A DNA stretch of 64,000 nt, from positions 62,012,917 to 62,076,916 of the forward strand of contig CM049319.1 in assembly GCA_026874595.1 (NCBI GenBank), in the 5' to 3' direction. The position numbers and the translations under genes were made by a program. This stretch comes from Sipunculus nudus. Taxonomy: Eukaryota > Annelida > Sipuncula > Golfingiida > Sipunculidae. The notes beneath the pieces are model-generated. The model was not told the origin of the DNA. It saw only the letters and a program-made list of their open reading frames with translations, and searched no databases. Below are positions 46,147 to 57,794 of this stretch, piece by piece (position 1 is the stretch's first letter; every line of letters begins with the position of its first letter).

Positions 46147-49100
46147 ATTAAGTTCACATGAATGCATTACAAGAATATGAGCAACTTTGAGGGTAGCTTA
46201 AATACATGACAAATCAGTAAACATGATATGTACATAGACCTCGCGTGACAGACCTGTTTAATTACCATACAAGTGACCCTAAGGTGTCATCAGCCAGGCC
46301 AATGAGCTATTCCTAAGGCTGACACACCTACAACCTTCACCCTTGCTATATTATCTATATACATTGTGACCTCATGTCAATATTTTTCAGCTTGAGATCA
46401 GGCCAGTTTGTTTGCATGACCTTCTAAGGGCATGCTTCACACTTGGCTTCAGTTCATCCCTGAGCGATAGGTACTTTTATTCTTGTGTTCCCCCTCTGGC
46501 ATTATGCCAACTTCCAAGGGTCTCCCTGTGAAGACTTGGAGCTGCTCATGCATATTCATATACCCCTGAGCCAATCAGCTGCTAGGGACCCATGAGGTGA
46601 TTACAGCACAGGACCACATGGTTTGAGGTCATGTGTTATTTTCATGCAGGCGGGTAATTCCACAGTTAGTGACAGATAGGTATCCGTATAACACAACAGG
46701 CACCTGTGTGGCTGTATGCCGCTGTTGTTTTGGAGGAAAGAAAGCAATAAAACCACTTATTCAGCTTTGCTGGAGCTATGAGAACAGATTACATGTTCGT
46801 GTTCAGTCTTTGGTGAGTTGACAGTTTATGTGTCACTTAATAATCCATGTTCAAGTTCAGTTATACATGTATTTGGTTATGAAATGCTGCTTACTAAGCA
46901 TACACCATAGTACAATTAACAGGTGTGCATGTCAACAAATAGATGCAAACACCAGTGGCACCATGTTTGCGACCCTGATAATTTTTCATAGCTTTAGTTT
47001 GCATCCAAAGATTATATATGGAGCAACTGTCAATGAAAGCCTTGAAGTCGTGGTGTAGGTTTAAGTCACCTGGTTGCACAGCTGACAGTTAATGATCTTC
47101 ATACCTGTTCAGTCAGGTAGCTAGCACAGGTGAGAGCTAGGCAGGCAGGTTCATGGTGTACACAAATAGCAAGACACGTGTTGAACAGGGACCTAACCCA
47201 GAAATCAGCTGCTTTCATAACTCTTCCTGTATTGTTTGGTTCCCAGGGGGCAACAATACATTACGATTTTAAAGTCATCAGGTAATATCAGTACCGGCTG
47301 GGCGCCTGTCTGATGGCTGGATGTATGGTATCGTTTATCTTGAAAACTCCCCGGATTTGGAGTCACTATTATGTCCACAGTTTCCCTGAAATGACTGTTA
47401 AACTTATAAAACAACAGGGTGCCACTTCCCTTAAGTCCACGTACCACAGACTGTTTGATGTTCAGGACTAGCGGCATAGTATATTAGCAGAATTTAGTAA
47501 CAATTGTTTTACTGCAAATATAATACGGTTAGTTAGAATCCCCCTTTTGTTTCTACAAAAACTTTTGGACAAGCATATGACTTTGCTATAGTTTCTGTTG
47601 TAAGGTTTCAAATCATTATTTTTTTCCAACATGCTAAATTCATACCTCTGGGGTCTGCATCATCTACGATGTTAGTTGTTTCTTAATGTTTGTGTTGACA
47701 ACTGAAATCCTCTTATTTGTGTATATTAATGAACCTGAGCTCCCTTTGTCATATTAAATTATATAGCCACATTATAGCTCATGTAAAATGTTCACTGGTC
47801 TGTGCATTTTCAATTTTTTTTATGACAAATAGTAATATATAAGATCTTTGGTACTTCCTGATTATAATAAATATAATCAGATTTAGAATTTCAGTCACAC
47901 ATGGTTAGTTTTAAATATAAAAATAAACCTGCTTCCCACAGTTTGGCCTTTTCCAAATATAATAATTGATTATATTATAGGTCATCTAACCCAAGGTGGG
48001 CATGTGTTTTTGCTGATAAATATGAAATGCTCACATTTCTGTCCAATGTTTCATAATGACAGATTAGTTTGAGCGCTCTGGAAATAGAGACTGAAATTGG
48101 TATTTGATTCAGAGTGATGGATTTTATATTGTGCATCTCTCATGGTATCTCATCATTTAGAGAAGACATTGTATTTATGATATTTATGGTACTTTCATTA
48201 TTATGTACAGTGCTGCCGAAAGGTTGTATAGGTAGGCGCTGTATTAATTTTATGTTATAAGTTAACACAGTCTTACAATGAAAATCAATGCCTTCTGCAA
48301 CTCAGTGTTGTTCAACCCCAACAACCCACCAAATATGCTGTTTTCCAAGATATATTAATGAATTATTCCATTGGAACACAAACAGGTCACACCAATTTAT
48401 GACCAATTGAGTCTCAAATGTGTTTCAATTGACATAATGAAATAAGCTGATTATTTGACCACATGTTTCAACCCAGAATTGTCAAGTTTTGTGATTTATG
48501 ATTTTGCATAGTATGGCAGAGGCTAAATTTTTATCTGGTGGCATTCTGTCCCATTGAGTTGTTAGAGATGCTGCTTTGAGTCTCGAGACCTGCATTAAAC
48601 CTTGATGAAGATGTAAATATTTTCAGCAATTTTACTCAGAATATCCTTAAAATATGTCATTAAATGAAAATATTTCAGTACTTAAAAAATCCATGTGATC
48701 TTCCTGAAACAATTATTGATATAAAGCATCTTAAACATCTCTTTCTATTTGTTTATGTGACAATCAGCCAATTGGAAGCTGTATAATTTTTTCTGACCAA
48801 TGACATTTAACCTTACATGCCTCATATAGTTGTGAGAGACATGGCTTTACATTTGATGATCAAATATAATTGAAATATCAATACATGAATATCCGAGGAA
48901 ACAGAGTGATACAGAGTTTGATTTTGTATGTTGTTATAAATGTATTGGTTTATCATTACAGGCTTAGTTTTAAGTGTTCCACTTACAGGATTTAGTCCAT
49001 CTGACACCTCATGAATTACAGTACTGTGAACCTCTGTGTGGTCAGGTCACATGAACTGTATCTGTCACCTCATTAATTGCAGAATACAGAGATATTATTC

Positions 49101-49203
49101 CAGTTTATTGATAGGAAATGTTCATCAGAGAATTTGCAAGGACTGTTGGCATTTAAGTGAAAAATTTATTTAATAAGTGGTATTTGATTAGAGTGTGTCA
49201 AAG
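46147..49203. other. Noncoding DNA
   Basis: The block 46230-46620 is less AT-rich and includes GAGCCAATCAGCTG and TGCATATTCATATA, suggesting a regulatory element; this is an inference. The 90-codon minus frame at 47205-47477 is not recognised. Confidence 0.4.
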
Positions 49204-49210
49204 AATGTTT

Positions 49211-49290
49211 ATTGTCCCCTGCTTCTGTTGAACAGGGGACATTGATTTGGCTTTGTCTGTCCCTCTGTCTGTCTGTCAAGTTTACATTTC
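49211..49290 (+). mobile_element. 5' end fragment of a second hairpin/CTGT element family
   Basis: A perfect 8-bp stem, GTCCCCTG (49214-49221) and CAGGGGAC (49233-49240), with an 11-base loop is followed by CTGTCCCTCTGTCTGTCTGTC. This has the same architecture (5' hairpin, then a CTGT/CCGT tract) as the Helentron-like copies, but with a different sequence. The remainder is not recognisable. Confidence 0.5.
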
Positions 49291-52200
49291 TGTTTGGTAA
49301 CTTTCCTAAATGTTATCATATTTCATTCAAATCTCGGTCATTGATTACACTTATGCATACCTTGGTTTTGACTAGTTTTGCAGTGTTTGTCTGAAAATTT
49401 ATTATCACCAGCTCCAAAACAAACAAGAATTTTCCCTTTTGTTCCCACTGCACTACAAAAATTATGACATGTGGAGACATCTTCAGGGGAAAATAACAAC
49501 AAAAACATATTTAGAAGACAGGCACGAAGATCACAGGAAGCTGAAATAACAAGAAGCAGAAGTGGAGGACACAAATTCCATGCATTTTCATGTTACCTTT
49601 GCAGCTGAGCTTGTAGTTTATGAAAGTTAAGCAATGATCTGTGTTTGTTAATATCTTGCTAAACTAGATTGCAGTCAGTAGAGAGAATGGCTCTGCCCAG
49701 GTTGAACATATTTGCTGTGACAATGCAGAGACGAAACATTTGTACTGCAGTTTGAACTCAAGACTGTTGGTGCATTGGAAAAGCATGCTTCCGTCAGACT
49801 CATCAACTGATTGATGAACTTAATGTCAGATGCAGTGTGATGATAAAAGCATAAGATGTACATGTGGATGAAGGTTAGAATTTGCTGAATAAAAAAAAAG
49901 ACATTCCACAAAGGTTTATGAAAATTCTCTCAGGTTTTTGCTTTATACTGCTATTTGTCAAACAAACTGAAAAACAAACTCTGGTGGTAACCACCTTAGC
50001 AGAGCTGTCAGACTCATATGATAGTTGTTACCTACAAAGAATAAAGGCAAAAGTGTTGGTATCACAGTCACACCTAAAGAGCTCGGAGATGCCATAAAAC
50101 TGCAGCAGGGGTTGACATTAACTACTGCCCAACTGCTCCGGGCAGGTGACCGAGACTCTTGGACAGGTGCAGATCCCAAATTGCTTTTATGATTGTGAAA
50201 GGGCAGTAGGAAGGTCTGATTCATCCATCCAACATTAAAAAGTAATTATTTATGAATTTCATTAGTGTTCTTGACCCTATCACAATAGTCTACTGGTCAT
50301 GAAAGCTTGGCTCTTTCTTCACATATTAAATTTATATTTGATTCAAATTCTGCACAAGGTATGGTAATTGTTTTGTCCAAAATTGTTGCTTGGGTGCACA
50401 ATTCATACACTGCAAAATCATTTAAACTTTTTTTTTTCTTTTTTTTTCAAAGTTTATCTCCTAAAATATATTAACAAAATCTGGTAGAAAGGACAATAAA
50501 TGTGAGTGGCCAAGCTATAACACATATTTTACCTGAATTAATGAAATTCGGACAAATTATACAAAACATTTGGGCATGTCAATTTTGTCAAGTAGCTGCC
50601 TGACTTGGCATGTTAGACTCATACCCTGAGCAGTGTGACCTTCTGGGTGACAGATAGAGACTTGAGTGTCGTTTGTTTGTCTGTCTAGGGTGGCCTTATG
50701 CAGTCAAGCATGCATTTTGACTTGTGTGTTAGTTCAAAGGCCTTGGTGTATAGCAGTGTATCATATACAAAAGTTATGGTCCCCGCACACCTGATCCTGA
50801 TGCCTGTTATAATGTAGGGATGTAGTGGTATCAGTCACTGAGTTAGAACGAGATGGGTTGTACTGACTCCCCTGTTGTGGTATTTCAGAACAAGGAAGTG
50901 ACTTGCAAATTCTCAGATTGAAACTTGGTAGATTGCTGTCACTAGAGACAATACTCTTTATCAAGCTGTCACTACAGACAATGATCTTGATCTAGCCACA
51001 ATATATAACTTAAATACTCCGTTTTAACTTTTTTTGTGCAGTTTATAAATCATGTTTCACTATTTTGTGTCCCATATTTATTGCCTTTGAATTTTCAGCA
51101 GGGTTGTATAATGTTTACAAAGTTCTATTCTGTTGGGGGAATTATTTAAAAAATTATATCTGAAATGCTTGTACCATTCATGGCATAATGTGACAGAGTG
51201 AAACAGTAACATGGTCAAACAGTTAGCCATTGAACATTACAGACATGGTCTCAGATACTGCCAAAAATGTGAAAGTAAGTTTTATCAGATTATTGTCAGA
51301 CCTATGTGAAAATATATACATAAATACTTTTGACCAAAACAGGTTAGTACACTAGTATGAAAGACACAGTAATAATTTACACCTGTGTAAGTTGTGAACA
51401 GTGTAATTATCTATAAAATACATTGCACTTCAGGAAATACCAAGATGCTTTATATAAGGCTGTGAATAGCATAGAAATGAGGGTAATTTCAGTTCAACCC
51501 AAGCAAGCATATTACATATACTGCACTTCAAGAATTGTGAAAATGCTTATATAAATGAGCATGTGAACATAGTGCTGAGTGATGCTGACTGTTTCAGTTT
51601 GACCTGAACAAGCATTAAAAAACTTGCTTCCTGTCATAACACTGATAACAATAAGATGCGAATGACCGCTCAAGGTTGTATTTTTCAGAGTGGTGGTCTA
51701 GCAACTTATAAATTTATGTTTTGTTGTTCTGGAGAGCCTCTGGTTGATAACTTGATTAGGAATTGATATTGGCTTTAATATGGCAGGCTCAGGTGGACTC
51801 CATGCTGCGTAAAAAACTACTAACTTGATAATCTCCACAACAACAGGCCCTGCAAATAACAGTTTCTCTTGGTTATTCAAGGTTTATTACAGCTTCCTCA
51901 AGTGGCATGTATGCCAGAGACCTTCTGATGAACAGGGTGGAAAGTAGACACTTGATGTAGGTTTTATATGGTTTTTGTTTCTTGCAGCTGAGGTTGTACA
52001 TTATGCTTTATTCAATAGCTGTTTGAGCAATACAACTTTGATTGATCAATTCATGCTGTAAGTGATATAAAATTCTTTGTATTTTTTTTTAACAAAAAGC
52101 TCAACTTGGCTGTTTACTCTCGTAAGTCACCTTCAAAGGAACTCTTCAGTAGATCTTGTTGACTTTGGTTCACTCAGTGGTGTTTTACACTGAAATCACG

Positions 52201-52439
52201 TCATAGGGTTGTATTGTCACAAAAGATAAAACATTGTGCACAGGAGCACTTTTCATTTGTGATGGCTTTTAAATGAATAAAATTGAAAATTTACTGGGTG
52301 ATGGTTATAATGCTAATTCACCACATGCTGATTAAATGCTTAAGAAAGCATAGAATATCATATTCTCTTTTGTTTACTTTTACTATAACTTTATGGTTAT
52401 TCTTATCCATGTTTTGAGGGTATAATCTCAATAAAATTA
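49291..52439. other. AT-rich noncoding DNA
   Basis: No gene recognised. The frames of 67-88 codons at 49675, 49958 and 50761 have no motifs. Confidence 0.5.
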
Positions 52440-52790
52440 TAGGAGCTCCTGGGCTCCTGGCCCACCACTAAAGTAAGTACATTTTTGGGTCATAAGGTAA
52501 AAAGTCAAGGTCACAGGACACACTTCTATTAAAACATTCAGGATACATTTCAAGAAATATTTTTCGTCCCAAACCCTTCATCTAACACATATGGCTCCCC
52601 TGCTTATAGGGAAAGATCCTGTTAGAATTGACATCATAAGGTCAAAGGTCACAGGACCATGGTACTGAATTACAGGCTTACAGTTTAATACTTCAGATGT
52701 AATTAACGTCTCTGTTGCTTGAAATGCTCAACCCCTATATCTTAATACATGACTATCACTGATTCAGACCTTAACATCTTTATTTAGTTT
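52440..52790. mobile_element. Probable repeat remnant with AGGTCA motifs
   Basis: It repeats the phrase AAGTCAAGGTCACAGGAC (52502) and AGGTCAAAGGTCACAGGACC (52639), spaced about 135 bp, with CATAAGGT before each. Such AGGTCA-rich phrasing is frequent in molluscan transposon bodies. AGGTCAAAGGTCA (52639-52651) is also a perfect DR1 nuclear-receptor half-site pair. Confidence 0.4.
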
Positions 52791-53511
52791 TTAGCTCAGC
52801 TGACTATAAGTCATCTGAGCTATAGTCGTGGTCCATTGTCCGTCGTCCGTCCGTCCGTCCGTCCGTCCGTAGATGTGGCACGTTTTGAAACCGTAAGACC
52901 TAGGAATCCAAAATTCAGCATAATGTTAGATGTCCCCAAGATCTCCTACCAAGCCGAAAACTGGGTCTTTGCGACTTTGTTCCTTTGAGAAATTAAGGAA
53001 AAACCTCAATTTTTATTAAAATCCTATTTTAACACTTCAGGACTGCCTAATATCAAAACCACTCATCTGTTTTTCCTCATTTTTACCATAAATATTCCTC
53101 TATATAGTTCCTATGTACATGCAAGAAATTAAGTCTGTAAAGTATAAATTCTTTAAGTTATGGGCCCAAACATAATGGACTTTGTAAAAAATCAGGAAAA
53201 ATAATAACTCACTTAACATGAAAAATTTTGAAACTAGAGTCTATTTTCTCAAGTATATAACTATGTTTAATTAAGATTCAATTGTTTACCAAAAATTAGA
53301 TCTGAATTTTGTAAATTTTTTAAGTTATTAGCATAAAAAAAAAATCAGTACCTTAAATTTTGCCCAACTTTGACCATGGCACGTTTTTTTCCTGTAAGCA
53401 CCATTGATTTAATTTTCACAGCATGTAAACATAAATATTTAGTTTGTCTAAATTTGAAATTTGAAAATAAAAGCTTGAAAATTAAGCTAGTTATTGATTT
53501 TTTTTTCTGTA

Positions 53512-53645
53512 GTCACTTGCTTTGATTACAGATGCAGGGTCCCACTCCAGGTCACTGGAAGTCAGCTATGCCAGGGTTTCTGATTTGTTACAGTCACTGG
53601 GGGAGATCCCCTGCTGTGACAGGTGTACAGTTATTCTCATATCAC
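53512..53645 (+). other. Conserved GC-rich, exon-like segment in copy 3
   Basis: Preceded by TTTGATTACAG and nearly identical to 35950-36085. One plus frame reads SRSLEVSYARVSDLLQSLGE, another HWKSAMPGF; neither protein is recognised. It is followed by a poly-C rich tract (about 53647-53694). Confidence 0.5.
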
Positions 53646-54396
53646 CACCCCAACCCAATCATCCCCCCCCAGCCCCCCCTCCCCCCCCCCCCCCCTGCAA
53701 ACCCAACCCACCAAGTGTTACGCACTAATTGTTATTGTTTTCACTGTATCTCCTTAATTGTAATGCTGTTTACACTCTGATATGCAAATACTTTCCTTGA
53801 AAAAATAATTCAAGGTGTAATCAAGAAGATGCAATGTTGTGTAATGTAGCATTTTTAAAGAAATCAATTTTCTTTTAAATGATTTTAACAAATATAATTG
53901 AACCCATCAGCATGCTTAAATTATTATAAAATATGAAGCACATTATGGATAAATAAAGACACAATCAAAAATTGTGAAATCTAAATCAAGTATTATTTTT
54001 AGATATTTATTGTTTTGCAAATTTAAAAGATATATTTTTGTGGTAAAAAATAAATAAACATTTGTATGCATGATGTGGTGTTATCTGACAAGATTGAGAT
54101 TTATGATGATGCAATTGAGAATTATGATTCAACTTTTATATTCAGATATATATGTTAAATTGGAAATGTATAGAAATATAAACTTAAATTAGAAAATAAT
54201 TGATGTGATAAAAAAATGAGGATTTAATACAAACATTTGTTCATTATTTTCCTGCCTCAGCAGAATTTGAGATCAGGCTTTGTTTGCCCTGTTTTATGTT
54301 GTTAATTAGCTAATTTCAACTGTATACATTTCATTAAAAAATACATATATATTTAATAATATATATTATACAAAAAAAATAGATTCAATTGAACAA

Positions 54397-54642
54397 ATGT
54401 GTAAACTACTGAAATGTCAACAGTTAATCGAAAAACCAACTAATGATCATGGTAATAGTACAGATCATTTGTTCACAAACTGCTCACATGCTTTAGTTTC
54501 AACATTAGAAAACACATGGTCAGGTCACAAAATATTTTTTGCAACAATTTCTTGCTCATCAATACAAACCAATCATATAAACCAACCATGGCCTTTATTA
54601 CCTCTTCCTTTTACACTTTATCTCCATTTGATATTATTTTAG
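54397..54642 (+). pseudogene. Endonuclease-domain-like relic in copy 3
   Basis: An 81-codon frame with QQLIEKPT (residues 8-15), GN (19-20), DHLFTN (23-28) and WSGHK (41-45). The order and spacing match the C-terminal part of AP-like endonucleases of non-LTR retroelements (QLI..PT...LDHIFTN...SDH). Gly replaces Asp in the final SDH motif. The N-terminal catalytic motifs are absent. The frame sits directly upstream of the 3' terminus, where a Helentron-encoded endonuclease C-terminus would lie. An alternative source is a captured non-LTR fragment. Confidence 0.55.
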
Positions 54643-54699
54643 ATTTTTACCTTCAAGGTTAACGTCAGCTGAGCACAGTGACCCATAGGTCCCTTGTTT

Positions 54700-56276
54700 A
54701 AATGCTGATTTGAATCAGTCCCTCTGTCTTTGTATGTAATCAGGTAGTTAATTATATCACTGAACCCCAACTGAAAGTCGATGTTCCTTTTGCTGAACCC
54801 TTCCTGACCTGTCAGTATTCTAGTTTATTCTTTAGTACAGGCACCATAAGCATGCTGATGTTTTTGCATTGATAATGCCTTGTTAGGTTATTTTGTATAT
54901 TGTTGACAGCATAGAATGCCTTGATAAAATAGGAATGCTCTATATATAATCGTGAATGGTCCGAATGTTTTTCCCATTGGCTCCTTCATTGACAAACAAT
55001 CATTTTGATTGGTCAGGATTAGAACAGTTCTGATTGCTCAGAATGAGTGTTTTCTGTAGTGTTTTCTAGGACTTCATACAGGACATAAAAGTAGTGTTCA
55101 AGGAGAAAAAAAAGAAAATGTTCAAAGTGCAAACTCAGTATGTGCTGCAAAGCAGGATATATTACTGGAATAAAATGAAAGTAGTTGTCACATAATGTTA
55201 CTTAGCGGGTTTCAGGGGTGCATTTGCTTGTTTTTTTGGTGCATGTGTGCACAAGTGCTCGCTAGCTGTCGCTCTTTAACGACCCAGGCTCCTCACTCTG
55301 AAGTAAAGCATTAGCTTATGTGTTTGCTTTTGGCAAAACTGAGCGAGCAACGAGCAAGATACGATCTTATCAGTTTACCAAGGTCACTCATTCACCTGTG
55401 CTGGGTTGACCGTGAGGTAAATTACAAAGTGAGGTGACACAATTGGGCTGCTTTCCCTTAATGGATGAAGGTCATTTGTCAATCGGAGCTTGTCCAGCAT
55501 TGCACAAGAGGACCCTAAGTGGTCTATCAGTTACAGAAGGACAATTTAACGTGGCCAGAGTGAACTGAAAGATGCAGTGCAGGGGGTGCAAGGGGGTAAA
55601 ACCCATAGGCCAGTTCTAGACGCAGTCGCAGGCACCATTATTAGCATAGGATGATAATCTGTCAATAGATGGTGGGCTGATTCATTAAGGAATCCTCTTA
55701 TAGAGCTGCATGACCAGAATTGAAACCACACATCAAACATTGCTGATATCTCGCCAAGAGCGTCAAACGTGAAAAATTAGCAAAGGAGATTGCAGTGGCT
55801 TTTAAGAGTTCTGCAGAAAAATCTTCTAATCTGCGTACCAGTACTTTGGTGAATATGTGATTATAGCCAAATATAATCACATCAAATTATGATCGTGTCT
55901 TGAAATTTGGAACTTTTGAAAAATTCATTGAAAATCAAAATTACAACACACTTTAAAAATTCATGTAAAATGAATGAATGACTAGAATGCTATTCTGAAG
56001 ATATTAATGTGAACATACATTTAAATATCCACAGCAAATGTTTTGGTACTCATGTTGGGAAATGCCATTAACACAGCGTTGTTAATGCCTTGTGGTTATT
56101 GAAACAGAGAAAGCGCAGTGTGACATGAACTTTATACACCCAATTCTGGTGACAAGCCATATGTGTAGTTTTACTGTGAAGAGACCAGGAGAGAGACAAT
56201 ATATATGTGTCACTTGAATCAAGTACTGGCGTAAGTGGATTCCTCCATTCAGACTATTTATTAAGGTTAGATTGGC
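54700..56276. other. Noncoding DNA upstream of MOB2 exons
   Basis: The block 55210-55560 is less AT-rich and CpG-containing (GAGCGAGCAACGAGC, GGTTGACCGTGAGG) and may be regulatory. No gene recognised. Confidence 0.4.
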
Positions 56277-56504
56277 TCATGGACAGCCTGTTAAGCAAAG
56301 GCAGCACAAGCCTATACCCATAAGGATCCCCCAAATGACAAGAGTCTCATAAAGCCATGAGAATCTCAACTCTTGTAGCTCATACATAGAGGTATCAATA
56401 TGCATGATGGTCTTGTTGTCCCAAGTTTCTGTGGTAATGGTGAAAAAATTGGCAGAATGAGTCACCTGGGTGACGGATGCTAGTGGGTCTTGGTCATCGG
56501 CCAT
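56277..56504 (-). CDS. Unidentified small open frame with one predicted membrane segment
   Basis: A 75-codon minus-strand frame starts MADDQDPLASVTQVTHS at an ATG in strong context (AGGAATGGCC). It contains a possible N-glycosylation site (NKT, about residue 30) and ends in a hydrophobic stretch, LVIWGILMGIGLCCLCL, before a stop. The composition is not low complexity, and it lies opposite to and 1.1 kb upstream of the MOB2 exons. A GTATAG near codon 62 could be a splice donor, making it a first exon. No family is recognised, and chance is a serious alternative. Confidence 0.2.
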   Translation of the reverse strand: MADDQDPLASVTQVTHSANFFTITTETWDNKTIMHIDTSMYELQELRFSWLYETLVIWGILMGIGLCCLCLTGCP

Positions 56505-57651
56505 TCCTAGAAATTTCTAGGAAGCTGTGTGGAGGTTGATTCTCGGATCATTCACAGCAGATGTCAAGGGAGCGCCATCCCAAGTATCAGATGCAGTAGA
56601 TTATATCACTCCTGCCATAGCAACAGTTGGTGGTGAATGTGTTGAGGCCAATATGTTACCAGCTTTACCAGATATCATGCGACTAATGATGTGAATGACA
56701 GCCTGGTAGACATTCATGGAAACTAGCAGTCAGCTGATCCCTAACGACCCAGGCATGAAACTCCACGCTGTATGTTAATCCCCTTGTGCCCTCAACCAAC
56801 ACTAGGTGATCAGCTGGTGAATACATTAATATACAGATTGATAAATTCTTGGTGGTTTGTCATTATATGACACACAGCTTGTACAGCCAGGAGGGGTGGT
56901 AACTGGCCTGCATATCAATTAGCATCATTGAAATCTGTCATTGTAAAGGATTATCATTATCTCAAGCAGAAGGGACTCCCCGGAGGTTAGAGCGGGATGA
57001 GCACACCTTTGGCTTGACTTCTCAAGTTTTACGTTGTGCCTTGTGGCAATGTGAAAACATCAAGACACTTTGGACTCAATACCTGCTCATTGAAACTGAT
57101 ATTTAAAGCTTCAGATGCCAAGATGATACAACACTAGGGGAAGAAGATATTTGAATAATCTTGCATGCACACTTCTTTGAATCTGCTGCACAACTGTTTT
57201 ATCAGATTGATATTATTACATAATGTATCTAGATGAAAGGATACATGAGAAGTGTGTTTAGGTAATAGCAATTCATGTCAAGTAGTGTAACATATTGGGA
57301 TATCTTTTCTATCAATGGCAGCAGTTAACAGGAAATTCACACTTAGGATACAGGATTAATATTGCAATTTGTGTGCCTGGATAGCCATTTTGAAGAAATG
57401 TAATATACTTGTAATAATATCTGTGATTTGTTAAACCTGATGTAGGTTGTGGGAATCACTTCTTGAAATACATGTGTGGGAGATAAGTATCATACAAAAC
57501 GTTTCGACCCAGAAGTGGCTTTAAATAGGTTAAATTGACACAGACCCACTTGTTTCAAGAAGACTTTTATTCGAGCACCTTTATTATTGGAGTGGTTTTA
57601 CCAGTATATGGGTCTAGTTTCCGTTATCAGCACCCTCTGCTTGAGCTCCTC
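56505..57651. promoter_or_regulatory. Region upstream of MOB2 first exon, possible promoter and 5' UTR
   Basis: It contains less AT-rich blocks (56640-57050) with homeodomain-type TAATTAG-like cores (ATCAATTAGCATC) and palindromic TGATCAGCTG. TTTAAATA at 57520 is TATA-like and lies about 130 bp before the first ATG. Nothing proves transcription starts here; an acceptor near 57630 would instead make the exon internal. Confidence 0.25.
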
Positions 57652-57794
57652 ATGGTTTTGCTATTCTGTTGTTGTAAAACCACCATGTACGGGACGCTAG
57701 GTGTTAACGCTTCTACACCGGACACTCAAGTTGAAGAAATTGAGCGGAAGGGAAAATCCCGCATATCTGCTCTCAGGAAGTTTGCTCTTAATGT
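57652..57794 (+). CDS. Mob2: MOB2-like kinase activator, first coding exon (partial gene)
   Basis: This is the proposed first coding exon, 47 codons plus two bases, joined to the exon at 58617. Two in-frame ATGs exist: 57652 (MVLLFCCCKTT...) and 57685 (MYGTLGVNAS...). The second has the better context, with A at -3 in CACCATG, so the true start is undecided. The frame is closed upstream by a TAG at 57526. The exon ends ...LRKFALN plus GT, followed by a GTATGT donor at 57795; its phase 2 matches the next exon and yields V then KGRRKDKD. The segment is rich in K, R and E after residue 28, as expected of a flexible N-terminal extension. MOB2 N-termini vary between isoforms and species, so family similarity cannot confirm this exon; splice phase and position support it. 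It could instead begin at an acceptor near 57630 (TTATCAG). The donor is clear, the 5' limit is not. Confidence 0.6.

Larger units (their letters stand above)
52791..54699 (+). mobile_element. Helentron-like (HINE-type) element, complete compact copy, 1.9 kb
   Basis: In order: the 5' TTAGCTCAGCTGAC hairpin; (CCGT)n; an AT-rich body; a GC-rich segment (53512-53645); a poly-C region; an AT-rich part; an endonuclease-like relic (54397-54642); and a 3' end with GTCAGCTGAGC (54664-54674), the mini-hairpin GACC-CATA-GGTC and CCCTTGTTT. GCTCAGCTGAC at the 5' end and GTCAGCTGAGC at the 3' end are a perfect 11-bp subterminal inverted repeat. T runs flank both ends. This arrangement matches HINE elements, the non-autonomous relatives of Helentrons, as described in flies and molluscs. 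It has one body unit where copies 1 and 2 have two. Confidence 0.75.

Noticed and set aside
47205-47477. 90-codon minus-strand frame
   Set aside because: Begins with an ATG but has no recognisable motif or splice context; length is within chance for 64 kb.
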